The notes under the pieces were generated by a model. It saw nothing but the letters and a program-made list of their open reading frames with translations, ran no database searches and was not told the origin of the DNA. Of a stretch of 64,000 bases of DNA, positions 1 through 9,208 are shown one piece after another. Both the position numbers and the translations under genes were made by a program. The DNA comes from Arthrobacter sp. MMS18-M83. Lineage in GTDB: Bacteria; Actinomycetota; Actinomycetes; Actinomycetales; Micrococcaceae. The first letter of the stretch is position 1; each line of letters begins with the position of its first letter. The stretch is from the NCBI RefSeq assembly GCF_026683955.1, contig NZ_CP113343.1:3844001-3908000 (forward strand). The letters run 5' to 3'.

Positions 1-2053
1 AGTGCTCAAGGCTGATGGAACGGCCGGCGTCGCCGACGAATTCCTTCCAGCCCAGTGCCAGGCCGGCTTCGACCGAGACGCGGGCCTTGACGGTGCCCGG
101 AAGTACGGACTCGCGGTACGCGGAGTCCTGCTTGTTGAACCACTCGACGCACGGCATGGAGACGACGCGCGTGGCGATGCCGTCGGCCTGGAGCGCTTCG
201 CGGGCGTTGACCGCGAGCTGGACCTCGGAACCGGTTCCGATCAGGATGACGTCGGCCGGAACCGTCGCACCGTCCTTTGAAGCCTCTGCCAGGACGTAGC
301 CGCCCTTTGCGACGCCAGCGGTGGAGCCGAAGGTGTCACCCTCGGCGATGCCCTCGCCGCGTGCGTAGGTCGGGATGTTCTGGCGGGTCAGCACGATGCC
401 TGCCGGGTTCTCGTGGTTCTCCAGCATGGTCTTCCATGCTGCAGCAACCTCGTTGGCGTCGCCGGGACGGACAACGTCCAGGCCCGGGATGGCGCGCAGG
501 GTGGACAGCTGTTCCACCGGCTGGTGGGTGGGGCCGTCTTCGCCCAATCCGATGGAGTCGTGGGTCCAGACGTACAGCGACGGAACACCCATGAGGGCGC
601 CGAGGCGGATCGCGGGACGCTGGTAGTCACTGAAGATCAGGAACGTGCCGGAGAACGCCCGGGTCCGGCCGTGCAGCGAGATACCGTTCACGATCGACGC
701 GGCGGCGTGCTCGCGGATACCGAAATGCAGAACCCGGCCGTACGGATTGCCCTTCCACGCGGCGGTGGAGCGCGAGGCCGGGATGAACGACGGCGATCCC
801 TCGATGGTGGTGTTGTTGGACTCGGCGAGGTCGGCGGAGCCGCCCCACAGTTCCGGAAGGACCGGGCCGATCGCGTTCAGGACCTTCCCGGAAGCGGCGC
901 GGGTGGAGACTTCCTTGCCTGCCTCGAACACCGGGAGCGCGGCGTCGAGCTCGACGGGGAGCTTCTTGGCCTCGATGCGCTCAAGCAGTGCCGCGCCCTC
1001 GGGGTTGGCGGTCTGCCACTCCTCGAAGGATGCCTGCCATTCGCTGCGCTCGGCTGCGCCGCGTTCGACGACGGCACGGGCGTGTGCCAGGACGTCCTCG
1101 TCAACCTGGAAGGAACGTTCGGGGTCGAAGCCCAGGACTTCCTTCAGTGCTGCGACTTCTTCGGCACCGAGGGCGGAACCGTGGATCTTGCCGGTGTTCT
1201 GCTTCTTGGGGGCCGGGTAGCCGATGATGGTGCGTAGCGAGATGATGGACGGCTTGGAGGTCTCGGCCTTGGCGGCGAGCAGGGCGCCGTAGAGTTCCTG
1301 GACGTCTTCGACGTATTCGCCGGTCTTGGTCCAGTCCACGCGCTGGGTGTGCCAGCCGTAGGCTTCGTAGCGTTTGAGCACGTCCTCGGTGAAGGCCACG
1401 TCGGTGTCGTCTTCGATGGAGATGTGGTTCTCATCGTAGATGACTACGAGGTTGCCCAGTTCCTGGTGGCCGGCCAGGGAGGAAGCCTCCGAGGTGACGC
1501 CTTCCTGGAGGTCTCCGTCGGAGGCAATGACCCAGATGGTGTGGTCGAACGGGCTCTCGCCGGCGGGAGCATCGGCGTCGAACAGGCCGCGTTGGCGGCG
1601 CTGCGAGTAGGCGAAGCCCACCGAGGAGGCCAAGCCCTGGCCCAGCGGACCCGTGGTGATCTCGACGCCGGCGGTGTGCTTGTATTCCGGGTGGCCCGGC
1701 GTCAGCGATCCCCAGGTGCGCAGGGCCTCGAGGTCCTTCAGCTCCAGGCCGTAGCCGGAAAGGAACAGCTGGATGTACAGGGTCAGCGATGTGTGCCCGG
1801 GGGACAGGACGAAACGGTCGCGACCGATCCAGTCCGGGTGCTTCGGGTCGTGGCGCATCAGCTTCTGGAAGAGAAGGTATGCGGCGGGTGCAAGGCTCAT
1901 GGCCGTGCCAGGGTGACCGTTGCCGACCTTCTCGACGGCGTCAGCGGCCAAAACGCGGACAGTGTCCACGGCGCGCTGGTCCAGGCTTGTCCAAGTCAGG
2001 ATGTCACCGTTCTCATGATTGCCTTGCAGTTTCGGGTCTTCCAGTTCTGACAC
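1..2053 (-). CDS. tkt: Transketolase (3' end beyond window)
   Basis: Transketolase moves two-carbon ketol units between sugar phosphates in the pentose phosphate pathway, using thiamine diphosphate. Reading starts at GTG 2053 (MSELEDPKLQGNHENG) and stays in the same frame to base 1, giving about 684 residues; roughly the last 30 of a usual 700-residue enzyme lie outside the window. Family landmarks seen are VGNGHPGTAMSLAP near the N-terminus and IASDGDLQEGVTSEA, the diphosphate/metal-binding GDG region. I read the start, several internal motifs and the left end in one frame but did not translate every codon. It is probably a core gene. Its substrate erythrose 4-phosphate is also the predicted end product of the tetritol cluster at 3682-14378, which makes the neighbourhood metabolically coherent. 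Confidence 0.93.
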   Translation of the reverse strand, partial: MSELEDPKLQGNHENGDILTWTSLDQRAVDTVRVLAADAVEKVGNGHPGTAMSLAPAAYLLFQKLMRHDPKHPDWIGRDRFVLSPGHTSLTLYIQLFLSGYGLELKDLEALRTWGSLTPGHPEYKHTAGVEITTGPLGQGLASSVGFAYSQRRQRGLFDADAPAGESPFDHTIWVIASDGDLQEGVTSEASSLAGHQELGNLVVIYDENHISIEDDTDVAFTEDVLKRYEAYGWHTQRVDWTKTGEYVEDVQELYGALLAAKAETSKPSIISLRTIIGYPAPKKQNTGKIHGSALGAEEVAALKEVLGFDPERSFQVDEDVLAHARAVVERGAAERSEWQASFEEWQTANPEGAALLERIEAKKLPVELDAALPVFEAGKEVSTRAASGKVLNAIGPVLPELWGGSADLAESNNTTIEGSPSFIPASRSTAAWKGNPYGRVLHFGIREHAAASIVNGISLHGRTRAFSGTFLIFSDYQRPAIRLGALMGVPSLYVWTHDSIGLGEDGPTHQPVEQLSTLRAIPGLDVVRPGDANEVAAAWKTMLENHENPAGIVLTRQNIPTYARGEGIAEGDTFGSTAGVAKGGYVLAEASKDGATVPADVILIGTGSEVQLAVNAREALQADGIATRVVSMPCVEWFNKQDSAYRESVLPGTVKARVSVEAGLALGWKEFVGDAGRSISLEH

Positions 2054-2121
2054 TGTGTCGGATCCTCTCGTTTTTGGCGCCGCGGGCGCGGTATTGGTCG
2101 GTGGTGCGGCGGCAGGTGGCT

Positions 2122-2505
2122 TCAGAATGAGACTCCGCAGCGCAATATGACGTTGGCGTAGGGTGTCGCTTCTCCGGACCGGACGACGAGTTTGGCCGTC
2201 CCGGTGAGTTGTTTGAGTTCTTCGTGGGGGATGTACTCGACCGCGGGGAACCTGTCCTTTATCCATTCGCCGGCTTGACCCACAGTTGATTCCGCTGCTG
2301 CGGTGCAGCCTTCGAAGATCACGTCGTTGCGCAGGGCGTCGAGTACCTGGAGGAAGCCGGGGGTTCCCTGGACCAGGGCCAGATCCACGGTGGGGGTGCC
2401 AAGGGGGATGGGGAGGCCACAGTCGGCGACGACGACGAGATCCCCATGGCCCAGGGCGGAAATCGCGGCGTTGAGGGCGCCGTTGAGGATGCCGTTCTTC
2501 TTCAC
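2122..2505 (-). CDS. rbsD: D-ribose pyranase RbsD
   Basis: RbsD interconverts the beta-pyranose and furanose forms of D-ribose so that ribokinase can use it; it is cytoplasmic. The 127-residue product begins KKNGILN, as is usual for the family, has the GHGD segment with the catalytic histidine near residue 20 and ends in a family-like ATPYANVILRCGVSF. The start is GTG at 2505, which overlaps the rbsK stop codon as GTGA, so the two genes are probably translationally coupled. It lies directly downstream of rbsK on the minus strand. Confidence 0.93.
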   Translation of the reverse strand: MKKNGILNGALNAAISALGHGDLVVVADCGLPIPLGTPTVDLALVQGTPGFLQVLDALRNDVIFEGCTAAAESTVGQAGEWIKDRFPAVEYIPHEELKQLTGTAKLVVRSGEATPYANVILRCGVSF

Positions 2506-3454
2506 TTCATACCCCCGGGAAGGTCATCCGTGGACGTTGGGTAAGACTGCTGCGTTCCGAACCGCTGTACTGCGTACGCGCCCACCCGGACAGCAAATTC
2601 CACTGCTTCGCCCAGGCCCGCTCCTGCTGCAAGGCTGGCGCTTAGGGCGCCGACGAAGGCGTCTCCGGCTCCGGTGGTATCCGTCACGCGCACCTGGGGG
2701 AAGAAACGGAGTGAATGCCGTTTCCGTCCGCGAACATGGCACCCCGGGCCCCGCGTGTCAGAACCACGGTCACCGGGCCGGATACCGCGAGGGCCGCTAT
2801 GAGGTCTGCGTGCTCGACTGGCACCGGCATCTGTGGTCTGAGCTGGCGCAGGACGAGTGCTGCCTCGTGTTCGTTGACGACGAGGGGGTCTGCTGCCCGG
2901 AATGCTTCGGGTGAGAGGGCGACCACGGGTGCCAGGTTCAGGACAACCCGTCCGGTGGCAATCGCGATGGCGGTTTCGGTGGCGACCGGCGGAATTTCGC
3001 CTTGGACCACGAGAACCGCGGCACCGGCGATACTCTCCCTCCACTTCAGGACTGATTTGGCGTCCATCCGTGCGTTGGCACCGGCAACAACAACGATGGT
3101 GTTCTCACCCCCATCATCCACGGTCACCATGGCCATGCCGGTCGCCGTTCCGCATCCCAGCACCCCGCTCAGGTCCACCCCCGCGGACCGGAGACTTCCC
3201 AAAGCCACCACGGCATTGGCATCCTCGCCAACCGCGGCGATGAGCCTCGTTTTCGCTCCCAGCCGGGCTGCAGCGAGAGCCTGGTTGGCTCCCTTGCCGC
3301 CAGGAAGGATCCGCACTTCCTTTCCCTGGACCGTCTCTCCGGGACCGGGGTGTCTGGAGACGGTGGTCAGCAGGTCCACGTTGACCGAACCGAGGACCAC
3401 GACCTCCCTTTCGACCGGCGTCCTCTTCGGTCCATTCACACGTTGATTCATCAC
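2502..3454 (-). pseudogene. rbsK: Ribokinase, broken by a one-base frameshift
   Basis: Ribokinase (PfkB family) phosphorylates ribose at O5. The first frame (from 3454; methionines at codons 1 and 2) carries the N-terminal VVLGSVNVDL strand and the substrate-binding GGKGANQA motif, then stops just after 2696. The C-terminal part, with the catalytic DTTGAGDAFVGAL motif, continues in another frame down to 2502. The switch lies at the run of five Gs at 2696-2700 (five Cs on the coding strand); adding one base restores a full ribokinase of about 317 residues with SSPQVRVTDTTGAGDAF across the join. The gene is therefore either inactive, recently mutated, or carries a sequencing indel. It overlaps rbsD by four bases and is divergent from the dehydrogenase at 3682. 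Confidence 0.88.
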
Positions 3455-3499
3455 GTTCTTCCCGTTGTCTTGGTTGGAGGGGCTGGGTAAAGACGGTGG

Positions 3500-3536
3500 T
3501 TGACAGTGAGCAAACTCACAGCTAAGTTTTATTTAT
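3500..3536. promoter_or_regulatory. Possible promoter and operator between rbsK and the tetritol operon
   Basis: The 227-bp divergent gap holds a TTGACA hexamer at 3500-3505, directly followed by an inverted repeat GTGAG-caaa-CTCAC (3506-3519) and an AT-rich stretch containing TTTATTTATAAC. The arrangement looks like a plus-strand -35 box with an operator next to it, but no -10 box is at a clearly ideal distance. Which regulator binds is unknown; the DeoR protein at 12289 is the obvious candidate. Confidence 0.35.
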
Positions 3537-3681
3537 AACACGGTTCAGCAACAAAATCACAGATATCTAACAAGCTGGACCGTCAATCAACTTTCCTCCG
3601 AGGTGGTACTTGGCGGAAAGAAGCGACCGCCCCGCCTCGCAGCCGAGTCGGAGCACTCTTCCGATAGGAGCGTCAACGCAG

Positions 3682-4698
3682 ATGCGCGCAATAGTTTTTG
3701 AAGGTCCAGGTCAGCTCGCACTCGGTGAAGTGCCGGATCCGGTTCCGGGTCCCAAAGAAGTAGTCATCAAGGTCGCGGCAGTCGGTATCTGCGGCACCGA
3801 CACCCACGTGCTTGACGGTGAATTCGAAGGCACCGTTTTCCCGCTCATCCCCGGCCATGAAGCCACCGGAACGGTCGAGGCAGTCGGAGAGGGCGTCACC
3901 AGTCTGGCGGTCGGGGACCACGTCGCGGTCAACCCCAGCACCACCTGCGGCGAATGCGAATACTGCCTCACCGGCAGGGGCAACCTTTGTCGGAACTGGA
4001 ACGGCCTGGGAGTCGTGGCAAGCGACGGTGCAGCGGCGCAGTTCCTGAAGGCCCCGGTAAGCAACGTCTTCAAGCTCAAGCCTGAGACGGACCTGTATCA
4101 GGCAGCCCTCATCGAGCCCTTGGCATGTGCGATCCGCGGCTACGACATTCTTCCCCGCAAAATGGGCGAGCACTACCTTGTCTACGGTGCCGGCACCATG
4201 GGTCTGCTCATGGCTCAGCTCGCTCCCCGGGCCGGTGCTGCCAGCGTGACGATCGTCGATCTGAACGAGAGCCGGCTGCAGGCCGCCCGGGACGTCGGAA
4301 TCGAAAACGTCTATTCGAACGCGGACGAAGCCGCGAGGCACCAGTGGGACGTCGTGATCGACTGCACCGGCGTCATCCGTGCCATCGAGGACGGGCTCCC
4401 ACGGGTGAAGGCCGGCGGAACCTTCCAGCACTTCGGCGTCGCCCCGGCAGAAGCGAAGGCCGGTTACTCGCCCTTCCGCGTCTATCGCGACGAACTTAAC
4501 ATCGTCGGGACCATGGCGGTGCTCAACACCTTCGGCAGGGCAGTGGAGATGTTCGAAGCCGGGGCCATCAAGAGTGTGCCGATGATCAGCCACGCGTTCA
4601 CCCTTGACGATTACAGCGAGGCCCTGGAGATGTTCCGCAAGGGCACCGGCCGCAAGCTCCAGATCCGGCCCAACGACGCGATGTCGCACGTCCTTTAA
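3682..4698 (+). CDS. Zinc-dependent polyol dehydrogenase (medium-chain)
   Basis: This 338-residue medium-chain dehydrogenase probably oxidises a polyol to a ketose with NAD+. Seen in the sequence are the catalytic-zinc ligands in GICGTDTH and GHEATG, a structural-zinc lobe with four cysteines (CGECEYCLTGRGNLC) and the nucleotide-binding loop YGAGTMG. The frame is open upstream to 3610, but ATG 3682 is preferred because AGGAG lies about twelve bases before it and homology begins at MRAIVFEGPG. It is first in a run of same-strand genes with a ribose-type ABC importer and tetrulose-phosphate enzymes, so an erythritol/L-threitol dehydrogenase role (EltD type, known from Mycobacterium smegmatis) is the best inference. 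Sorbitol, xylitol or butanediol dehydrogenase activity cannot be excluded. Confidence 0.85.
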   Translation: MRAIVFEGPGQLALGEVPDPVPGPKEVVIKVAAVGICGTDTHVLDGEFEGTVFPLIPGHEATGTVEAVGEGVTSLAVGDHVAVNPSTTCGECEYCLTGRGNLCRNWNGLGVVASDGAAAQFLKAPVSNVFKLKPETDLYQAALIEPLACAIRGYDILPRKMGEHYLVYGAGTMGLLMAQLAPRAGAASVTIVDLNESRLQAARDVGIENVYSNADEAARHQWDVVIDCTGVIRAIEDGLPRVKAGGTFQHFGVAPAEAKAGYSPFRVYRDELNIVGTMAVLNTFGRAVEMFEAGAIKSVPMISHAFTLDDYSEALEMFRKGTGRKLQIRPNDAMSHVL

Positions 4699-4750
4699 TG
4701 TTTGCGCCGGCATACATCCACCCCGAATCAAACACAGCAAAGTTGAGCTC

Positions 4751-5401
4751 ATGAGCACTCGCAAGTCAACGGCCAACAGACCCGGCCGTCTTATCGGCAT
4801 AGGCGCGATCCTCGTTCTCCTGGTACTGATGTTCTTCAGCACCAAGATTTTCACTGGTTCCCAAGCCACGCAGGCGGCGCCCGGCGCGTTCAGCCCGCAA
4901 GGGTTCGCACAGGAGAAATATGAATCGGAAATCGCACCCGACATCGTAAAACGCGCCACCGACATCGCCACCGTCAGCAAGGCCATCAAGGCCGATGCTG
5001 GTGCGGCCGCAAAGCAGTACGGGGTTGTCAGCGGGACGTCGCCGGCCGTGTATTCGGTCAAAGTGACGGGAATCGCCGGAGCCCCCGATGCTAACGGGCT
5101 GGTGCCAGTGAAAATCGACGGTGTTCCGGCCGACATCAAGGTCTTGGTGCAAATGGGCCCGGCCGTCAACGGCACCGCCATTCGCGATGCCACCGGAAAG
5201 GTCGACTTTTCCCAGTTCAAGAACCAGATTGACTATCAGAATGTCGGTGCTGAACTGAACAACCAGGTCAAAAAACTCGTACTCGCCAACGTGGACGCGA
5301 AGGCGCTGGAGGGCAAGACCGTCTCCGTGATCGGGGCCTTCCAGTTGATCAATCCGGCCGCGTACATCGTGACCCCCGTAAAGGTTGACGTGACGAAATG
5401 A
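4751..5401 (+). CDS. DUF2291 family membrane-anchored protein
   Basis: The 216-residue product has a short basic N-terminus, one hydrophobic segment (about residues 14-32, IGIGAILVLLVLMFFSTKIF) and an extracytoplasmic remainder. It fits DUF2291, a family repeatedly found next to ribose-type sugar ABC transporters; its function is unknown and an accessory role in uptake is only inferred. The start is ATG 4751; a longer in-frame opening reaches back into the dehydrogenase gene and is not needed. The stop codon overlaps the next start as ATGA at 5398-5401, so it is coupled to the ABC ATPase. Confidence 0.75.
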   Translation: MSTRKSTANRPGRLIGIGAILVLLVLMFFSTKIFTGSQATQAAPGAFSPQGFAQEKYESEIAPDIVKRATDIATVSKAIKADAGAAAKQYGVVSGTSPAVYSVKVTGIAGAPDANGLVPVKIDGVPADIKVLVQMGPAVNGTAIRDATGKVDFSQFKNQIDYQNVGAELNNQVKKLVLANVDAKALEGKTVSVIGAFQLINPAAYIVTPVKVDVTK

Positions 5402-6939
5402 CTGCCAACGTGATACTTCGAGCCAAGAATGTCACCAAGCGTTACGGCGGCACGCACGCCCTCAAGGGCGTCGACTTTGAGGTCATCGAGGGCAAAGTGA
5501 CCGCTCTGTTCGGGGAAAACGGTGCAGGAAAATCCACCCTGATGAAGATTCTCTCGGGGATTGAAATGCCGACTTCCGGCAGCCTTGAGCTGCGGGGCGA
5601 GGCGGTCGAATTTTCATCAACCGTTGACGCCCGGGACCAGGGGATCTCGATCATTCATCAGGAGTTGAGCCTCTGCCCGAACCTGAGTGTGCGGGACAAC
5701 ATCTTCATGGGCCGCGAAATTACCGGCAAGACCGGCGCCGTGGACTACCCGGCCGAACGCAGGATCGTCAAGGAATTGATGGAGCGGCTCGAAGAACCCA
5801 TCGATCCCGACACGCTGGTCGCAGACCTGCGGCTTGGCCAACAGCAGATCGTCGAGATTGCGCGTGCCCTGTCGGTAAACGCGCGGATCCTGATCATGGA
5901 CGAACCGACGTCGGCACTGAGTGCATCCGAGGTCGAGGTGCTCTTCAAGGTAATCCGGGATCTCACCGCCTCCGGCGTTTCCATCGTCTACATTTCACAC
6001 CACCTCGAAGAAGCCATCGAGATTTCCGATTACGCGGTGGTATTGCGGGACGGCTCGATGGTCGCATCGGAGGACATGGCAGACGTCGACCTCGAATGGA
6101 TTGTCGGAAACATGGTGGGCCGCAACTTCAACCTCGGCGAGCCGCCGACAGCCGACTTCGGAGAAGTCGCCCTGGAAATCGATGACGTGAAAGTAGCCGA
6201 TCCATCGAACCCTGAACGCCTGTCCGTCAACGGGGTCTCCCTGGACATCCGGGCCGGGGAAATAGTGTGCATCTATGGTCTGATGGGCGCCGGCAGGACG
6301 GAGATGCTTGAAGCCCTCGCCGGGCGCGTGCCCCTCATGGACGGCCGCGTCGTCGTTGACGGCCGGGACCTGGCCGGTCTCTCCATCGCCGAGCGGATCG
6401 GCTGGGGACTGGGACTGGTACCGGAGGACCGGCAGCGGGACGGGCTCGTGCAGACAATGTCGGTGGGCCGGAACCTGTCCCTGGCAAGTCTCGGGTCCTT
6501 CGTCAAGGGAATGCTTCTCTCACGCCCGGTCGAGGACACGCTGGTTGCGCAGGGCATCCAGGACGTCAGGGTCAAAACGGCCGGAGCTTCGGCCGCGATA
6601 GGTTCCCTCAGCGGCGGCAACCAGCAGAAGGTCGTCATCGGCAAGATGCTCGCCACCAAGCCCAAGGTGATCCTTCTTGATGAACCAAGCCGGGGAATCG
6701 ACATCGGGGCCAAGGCGGAGGTCTTCGGACTCCTCAGCGAACTGGCCGGAAAAGGGCTGGCGGTACTTTATTCGACCTCCGAGGTCGGCGAATGCTTGAG
6801 CATCGCCCACCGGGTGATTGTGATGAGCAAGGGCCGCATTTCCGCCGAATTCGACGCATCGACCACAACAAAAGAGCAAATCATGGCAGCCTCTGGCGAG
6901 TCCGCCACCACATCGACGACGAATGGACACGAGAAATGA
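5398..6939 (+). CDS. Sugar ABC importer ATP-binding protein (RbsA type)
   Basis: This 513-residue protein carries two fused ABC domains, the layout of ribose/xylose-type (CUT2) importers. The first half has Walker A GENGAGKST, signature LRLGQQQIVEIARA and Walker B ILIMDEPTS; the second has the degenerate P-loop typical of RbsA (YGLMGAGRTE), the signature LSGGNQQKV and Walker B VILLDEPSRGID. It would energise the permease at 6936 with the lipoprotein at 8117. Both flanks overlap by four bases (ATGA), so it is part of a tight operon. The substrate is predicted from context to be a tetritol such as threitol or erythritol; ribose is the alternative given rbsDK nearby. Confidence 0.92.
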   Translation: MTANVILRAKNVTKRYGGTHALKGVDFEVIEGKVTALFGENGAGKSTLMKILSGIEMPTSGSLELRGEAVEFSSTVDARDQGISIIHQELSLCPNLSVRDNIFMGREITGKTGAVDYPAERRIVKELMERLEEPIDPDTLVADLRLGQQQIVEIARALSVNARILIMDEPTSALSASEVEVLFKVIRDLTASGVSIVYISHHLEEAIEISDYAVVLRDGSMVASEDMADVDLEWIVGNMVGRNFNLGEPPTADFGEVALEIDDVKVADPSNPERLSVNGVSLDIRAGEIVCIYGLMGAGRTEMLEALAGRVPLMDGRVVVDGRDLAGLSIAERIGWGLGLVPEDRQRDGLVQTMSVGRNLSLASLGSFVKGMLLSRPVEDTLVAQGIQDVRVKTAGASAAIGSLSGGNQQKVVIGKMLATKPKVILLDEPSRGIDIGAKAEVFGLLSELAGKGLAVLYSTSEVGECLSIAHRVIVMSKGRISAEFDASTTTKEQIMAASGESATTSTTNGHEK

Positions 6940-8063
6940 GTTCAACACGGACAATGGCCGGAGCATCCAGGCCGGGATGGCTGTCCGGAGGCCTTGACAT
7001 CCCCCGATTGCTGCTGGAGGGACGGGCGTTCATCGCCCTCATCATCATCACCGTGATCTTCTCCTTCCTGTCGCCGAACTACTTCAGCGTTGAGAACCTC
7101 CTCACCATGTCAGCTCACGTGGCCGTCTTTGCCATTTTGGCAATCGGCATGCTGCTGGTGATCCTCAATGGCGGCATTGACCTCTCCGTCGGCTCCACCG
7201 TCGGGCTTTCAGGGGTCGTGGCGGGCTTCCTCATGCAGGGAATCCAGATCCCGGCCCTGGGACTTTCGCTCTACCCCGCCGTCTGGGTATGCGTCGTGAT
7301 TGCGGTGGCGGTCGGTGCGTTCGTGGGCTGGCTCAATGGCATGCTCGTTTCCCGATTCGGCGTCGCACCGTTCGTCGCAACGCTGGGTACGCTCTATGTC
7401 GTTCGCGGAGCCGCGCTGCTGATTACGGGCGGTCTGACGTACCCGAACCTGCGCGGTGATGATGCCCTGGGCAACACGGGATTCGACTGGCTTGGGTTCA
7501 ACCGGATCCTCGGCATCCCTACCGGCGTGCTTGTCATGGTTGTCATTGCGGTTCTGGGCAGCATTCTCCTGACAAGGACACCTTTTGGACGGTGGCTGTT
7601 CGCCTCCGGCGGCAACGAGCGTGCAGCCGAGCTGTCGGGCATCCCGGTCAAGAAGGTCAAGGTCCGCATTTACGTGATTTCCGGCGTCTGCGCGGCTATT
7701 GCCGGCGTCATCATCGCCTCCGAACTCACCTCGGCGAACCCGACGGCAGGCAATTCCTTTGAGCTGACCGCGATCGCCGCCGTCGTCATCGGAGGCGCGG
7801 CTCTCTCTGGAGGCAGGGGCAATATCCGGGGCACGCTGCTGGGCGCCTTCGTGATCGGTTTCCTCTCAGACGGGCTCGTCATCATCGGCGTCTCCGAATA
7901 CTGGCAAATGGTCTTCAAAGGCGCCGTCATCGTCGTCGCCGTGATGTTGAACCGTGTCGAATACCGCTCCAAGAGGGTCAAACCGACCGCCGCGGGAGCC
8001 CCGCACGGCTCCGTCAACGTCCCGCGCGGTCCGGTCCTGAACGCGAAGGAACCGGCAAAGTAG
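6936..8063 (+). CDS. Sugar ABC importer permease (RbsC type)
   Basis: A 375-residue integral membrane protein of the RbsC/XylH permease family (BPD_transp_2). It shows about eight to ten hydrophobic segments and the family motif GGIDLSVGS near residue 80, plus the conserved SGGNERAAELSGI and GRGNIRGTLLGA regions. ATG 6936 overlaps the stop of the ATPase gene as ATGA; the longer upstream opening in the same frame is not needed. It should form the membrane channel of the importer with the products of 5398 and 8117. Confidence 0.92.
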   Translation: MSSTRTMAGASRPGWLSGGLDIPRLLLEGRAFIALIIITVIFSFLSPNYFSVENLLTMSAHVAVFAILAIGMLLVILNGGIDLSVGSTVGLSGVVAGFLMQGIQIPALGLSLYPAVWVCVVIAVAVGAFVGWLNGMLVSRFGVAPFVATLGTLYVVRGAALLITGGLTYPNLRGDDALGNTGFDWLGFNRILGIPTGVLVMVVIAVLGSILLTRTPFGRWLFASGGNERAAELSGIPVKKVKVRIYVISGVCAAIAGVIIASELTSANPTAGNSFELTAIAAVVIGGAALSGGRGNIRGTLLGAFVIGFLSDGLVIIGVSEYWQMVFKGAVIVVAVMLNRVEYRSKRVKPTAAGAPHGSVNVPRGPVLNAKEPAK

Positions 8064-8116
8064 CGGTGCAGATCAATCTCTTTCCAAACCTGAACAAACC
8101 ACTGAAAGGCACGTCC

Positions 8117-9121
8117 ATGAATCGAAAAGCTGCTGCCATTTTTGCTGCAGGCGTCACACTCCTTACCCTGGCCGGCTGCGGGTCCTCTGCGGGATCAAGC
8201 ACGTCTTCGCCGGCTGCTTCCGGCGCGGGCGGCGCGGGCGGGGCGGGAGGCAAGGTCATGACGGTGATCGTCAACGACCCGGCCAACCCGTACTGGGCGA
8301 CAGAAGGCAATGCCGCGAAAGCTGAAGGTGAAAAGCTCGGATACAAGGTCAACGTCAACGCGCACAAGGGCGACACGAAGACTGAAAGCGACCTCATCGA
8401 CGCTGCCATTACGAACAAATCGGCAGCCATCCTACTGGATCCGGCCAACGCCGACGGATCAATCGGGGCCGTGCAGAAAGCAACAAGCGCCGGCATCCCC
8501 GTGATCCTGGTCAACGCCGAGATCAACAAGCAGGGCCTGGCCAAGGCACAGCTGGTCTCCAACAACGCGCAGGGCGCGGCATTGGGCGCCCAGGAGTTCG
8601 TCAAGGCAATGGGCAGCAAGGGCACTTACGTTGAACTCAAGGGAGCCCCTTCGGACAACAACGCGGCGACCCGGTCCAACGGGTTTGCCACCGTGCTGTC
8701 GCAGTACCCGGACCTGAAGCTGCTCGAGTCCCAGGTCGCCAACTGGGACCAGAAGCAGGGCCATGACAAGATGCAGTCGATGCTTCAGGCCCACCCCGAC
8801 ATTCAAGGTGTACTCGCCGGCAACGATCAGATGGCCCTCGGTGCGATCGCGGCATTGAAGGAAGCCGGCAAGCTGGCCTCGGTCAAGGTCGGCGGCTTCG
8901 ACGGCGCACCCGATGCCGTTGATGCTGTCAAGGCCGGGTCCCTCAGCTACACCGTCCTCCAGCCGGTTGCTGCGTTCTCCGTGAAGGCGGTCGACTACGC
9001 GGATCAGTACATCAAGACCGGAAAGACCGGAGCCAGCGATGAGAAGCAGGCCTTTGACTGCACGCTGATCAACAAGGACAACGCTGCTTCGTACACGTCC
9101 GCATTCACCCTTTCAAAGTAG
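8117..9121 (+). CDS. Sugar-binding lipoprotein of the ABC importer (RbsB type)
   Basis: A 334-residue periplasmic-binding-type lipoprotein. The N-terminus is basic, then hydrophobic, ending in the lipobox LTLAGCGSS, followed by a Gly/Ala/Ser linker and a Peripla_BP_4 domain (VIVNDPANPYWATEGN; ILLDPANADGSI; GVLAGNDQMALGA). ATG 8117 is chosen over an in-frame upstream opening because GAAAGG precedes it and the signal peptide starts there. Members of this family are the tetritol-binding proteins of the Mycobacterium smegmatis pathway as well as ribose binders, so the ligand is inferred rather than seen. Confidence 0.9.
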   Translation: MNRKAAAIFAAGVTLLTLAGCGSSAGSSTSSPAASGAGGAGGAGGKVMTVIVNDPANPYWATEGNAAKAEGEKLGYKVNVNAHKGDTKTESDLIDAAITNKSAAILLDPANADGSIGAVQKATSAGIPVILVNAEINKQGLAKAQLVSNNAQGAALGAQEFVKAMGSKGTYVELKGAPSDNNAATRSNGFATVLSQYPDLKLLESQVANWDQKQGHDKMQSMLQAHPDIQGVLAGNDQMALGAIAALKEAGKLASVKVGGFDGAPDAVDAVKAGSLSYTVLQPVAAFSVKAVDYADQYIKTGKTGASDEKQAFDCTLINKDNAASYTSAFTLSK

Positions 9122-9208
9122 GCCTGAAGTAGTCGGGCCGGCTGCTGATGTGGCCGGCCCGACGTACCCGGATCTACCGGCTTCCTGGGTCAAGGAAACA
9201 AGGAACTC

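Noticed and set aside
413..1237. Plus-strand open frame of 274 codons inside transketolase
   Set aside because: Opposite strand of tkt, low-complexity Gly/Val/Asp translation.
3673..5220. Long minus-strand open frame (515 codons) opposite the dehydrogenase and DUF2291 genes
   Set aside because: It is the complement of two well-supported genes and its translation has no domain; long antisense frames are common at this GC content.
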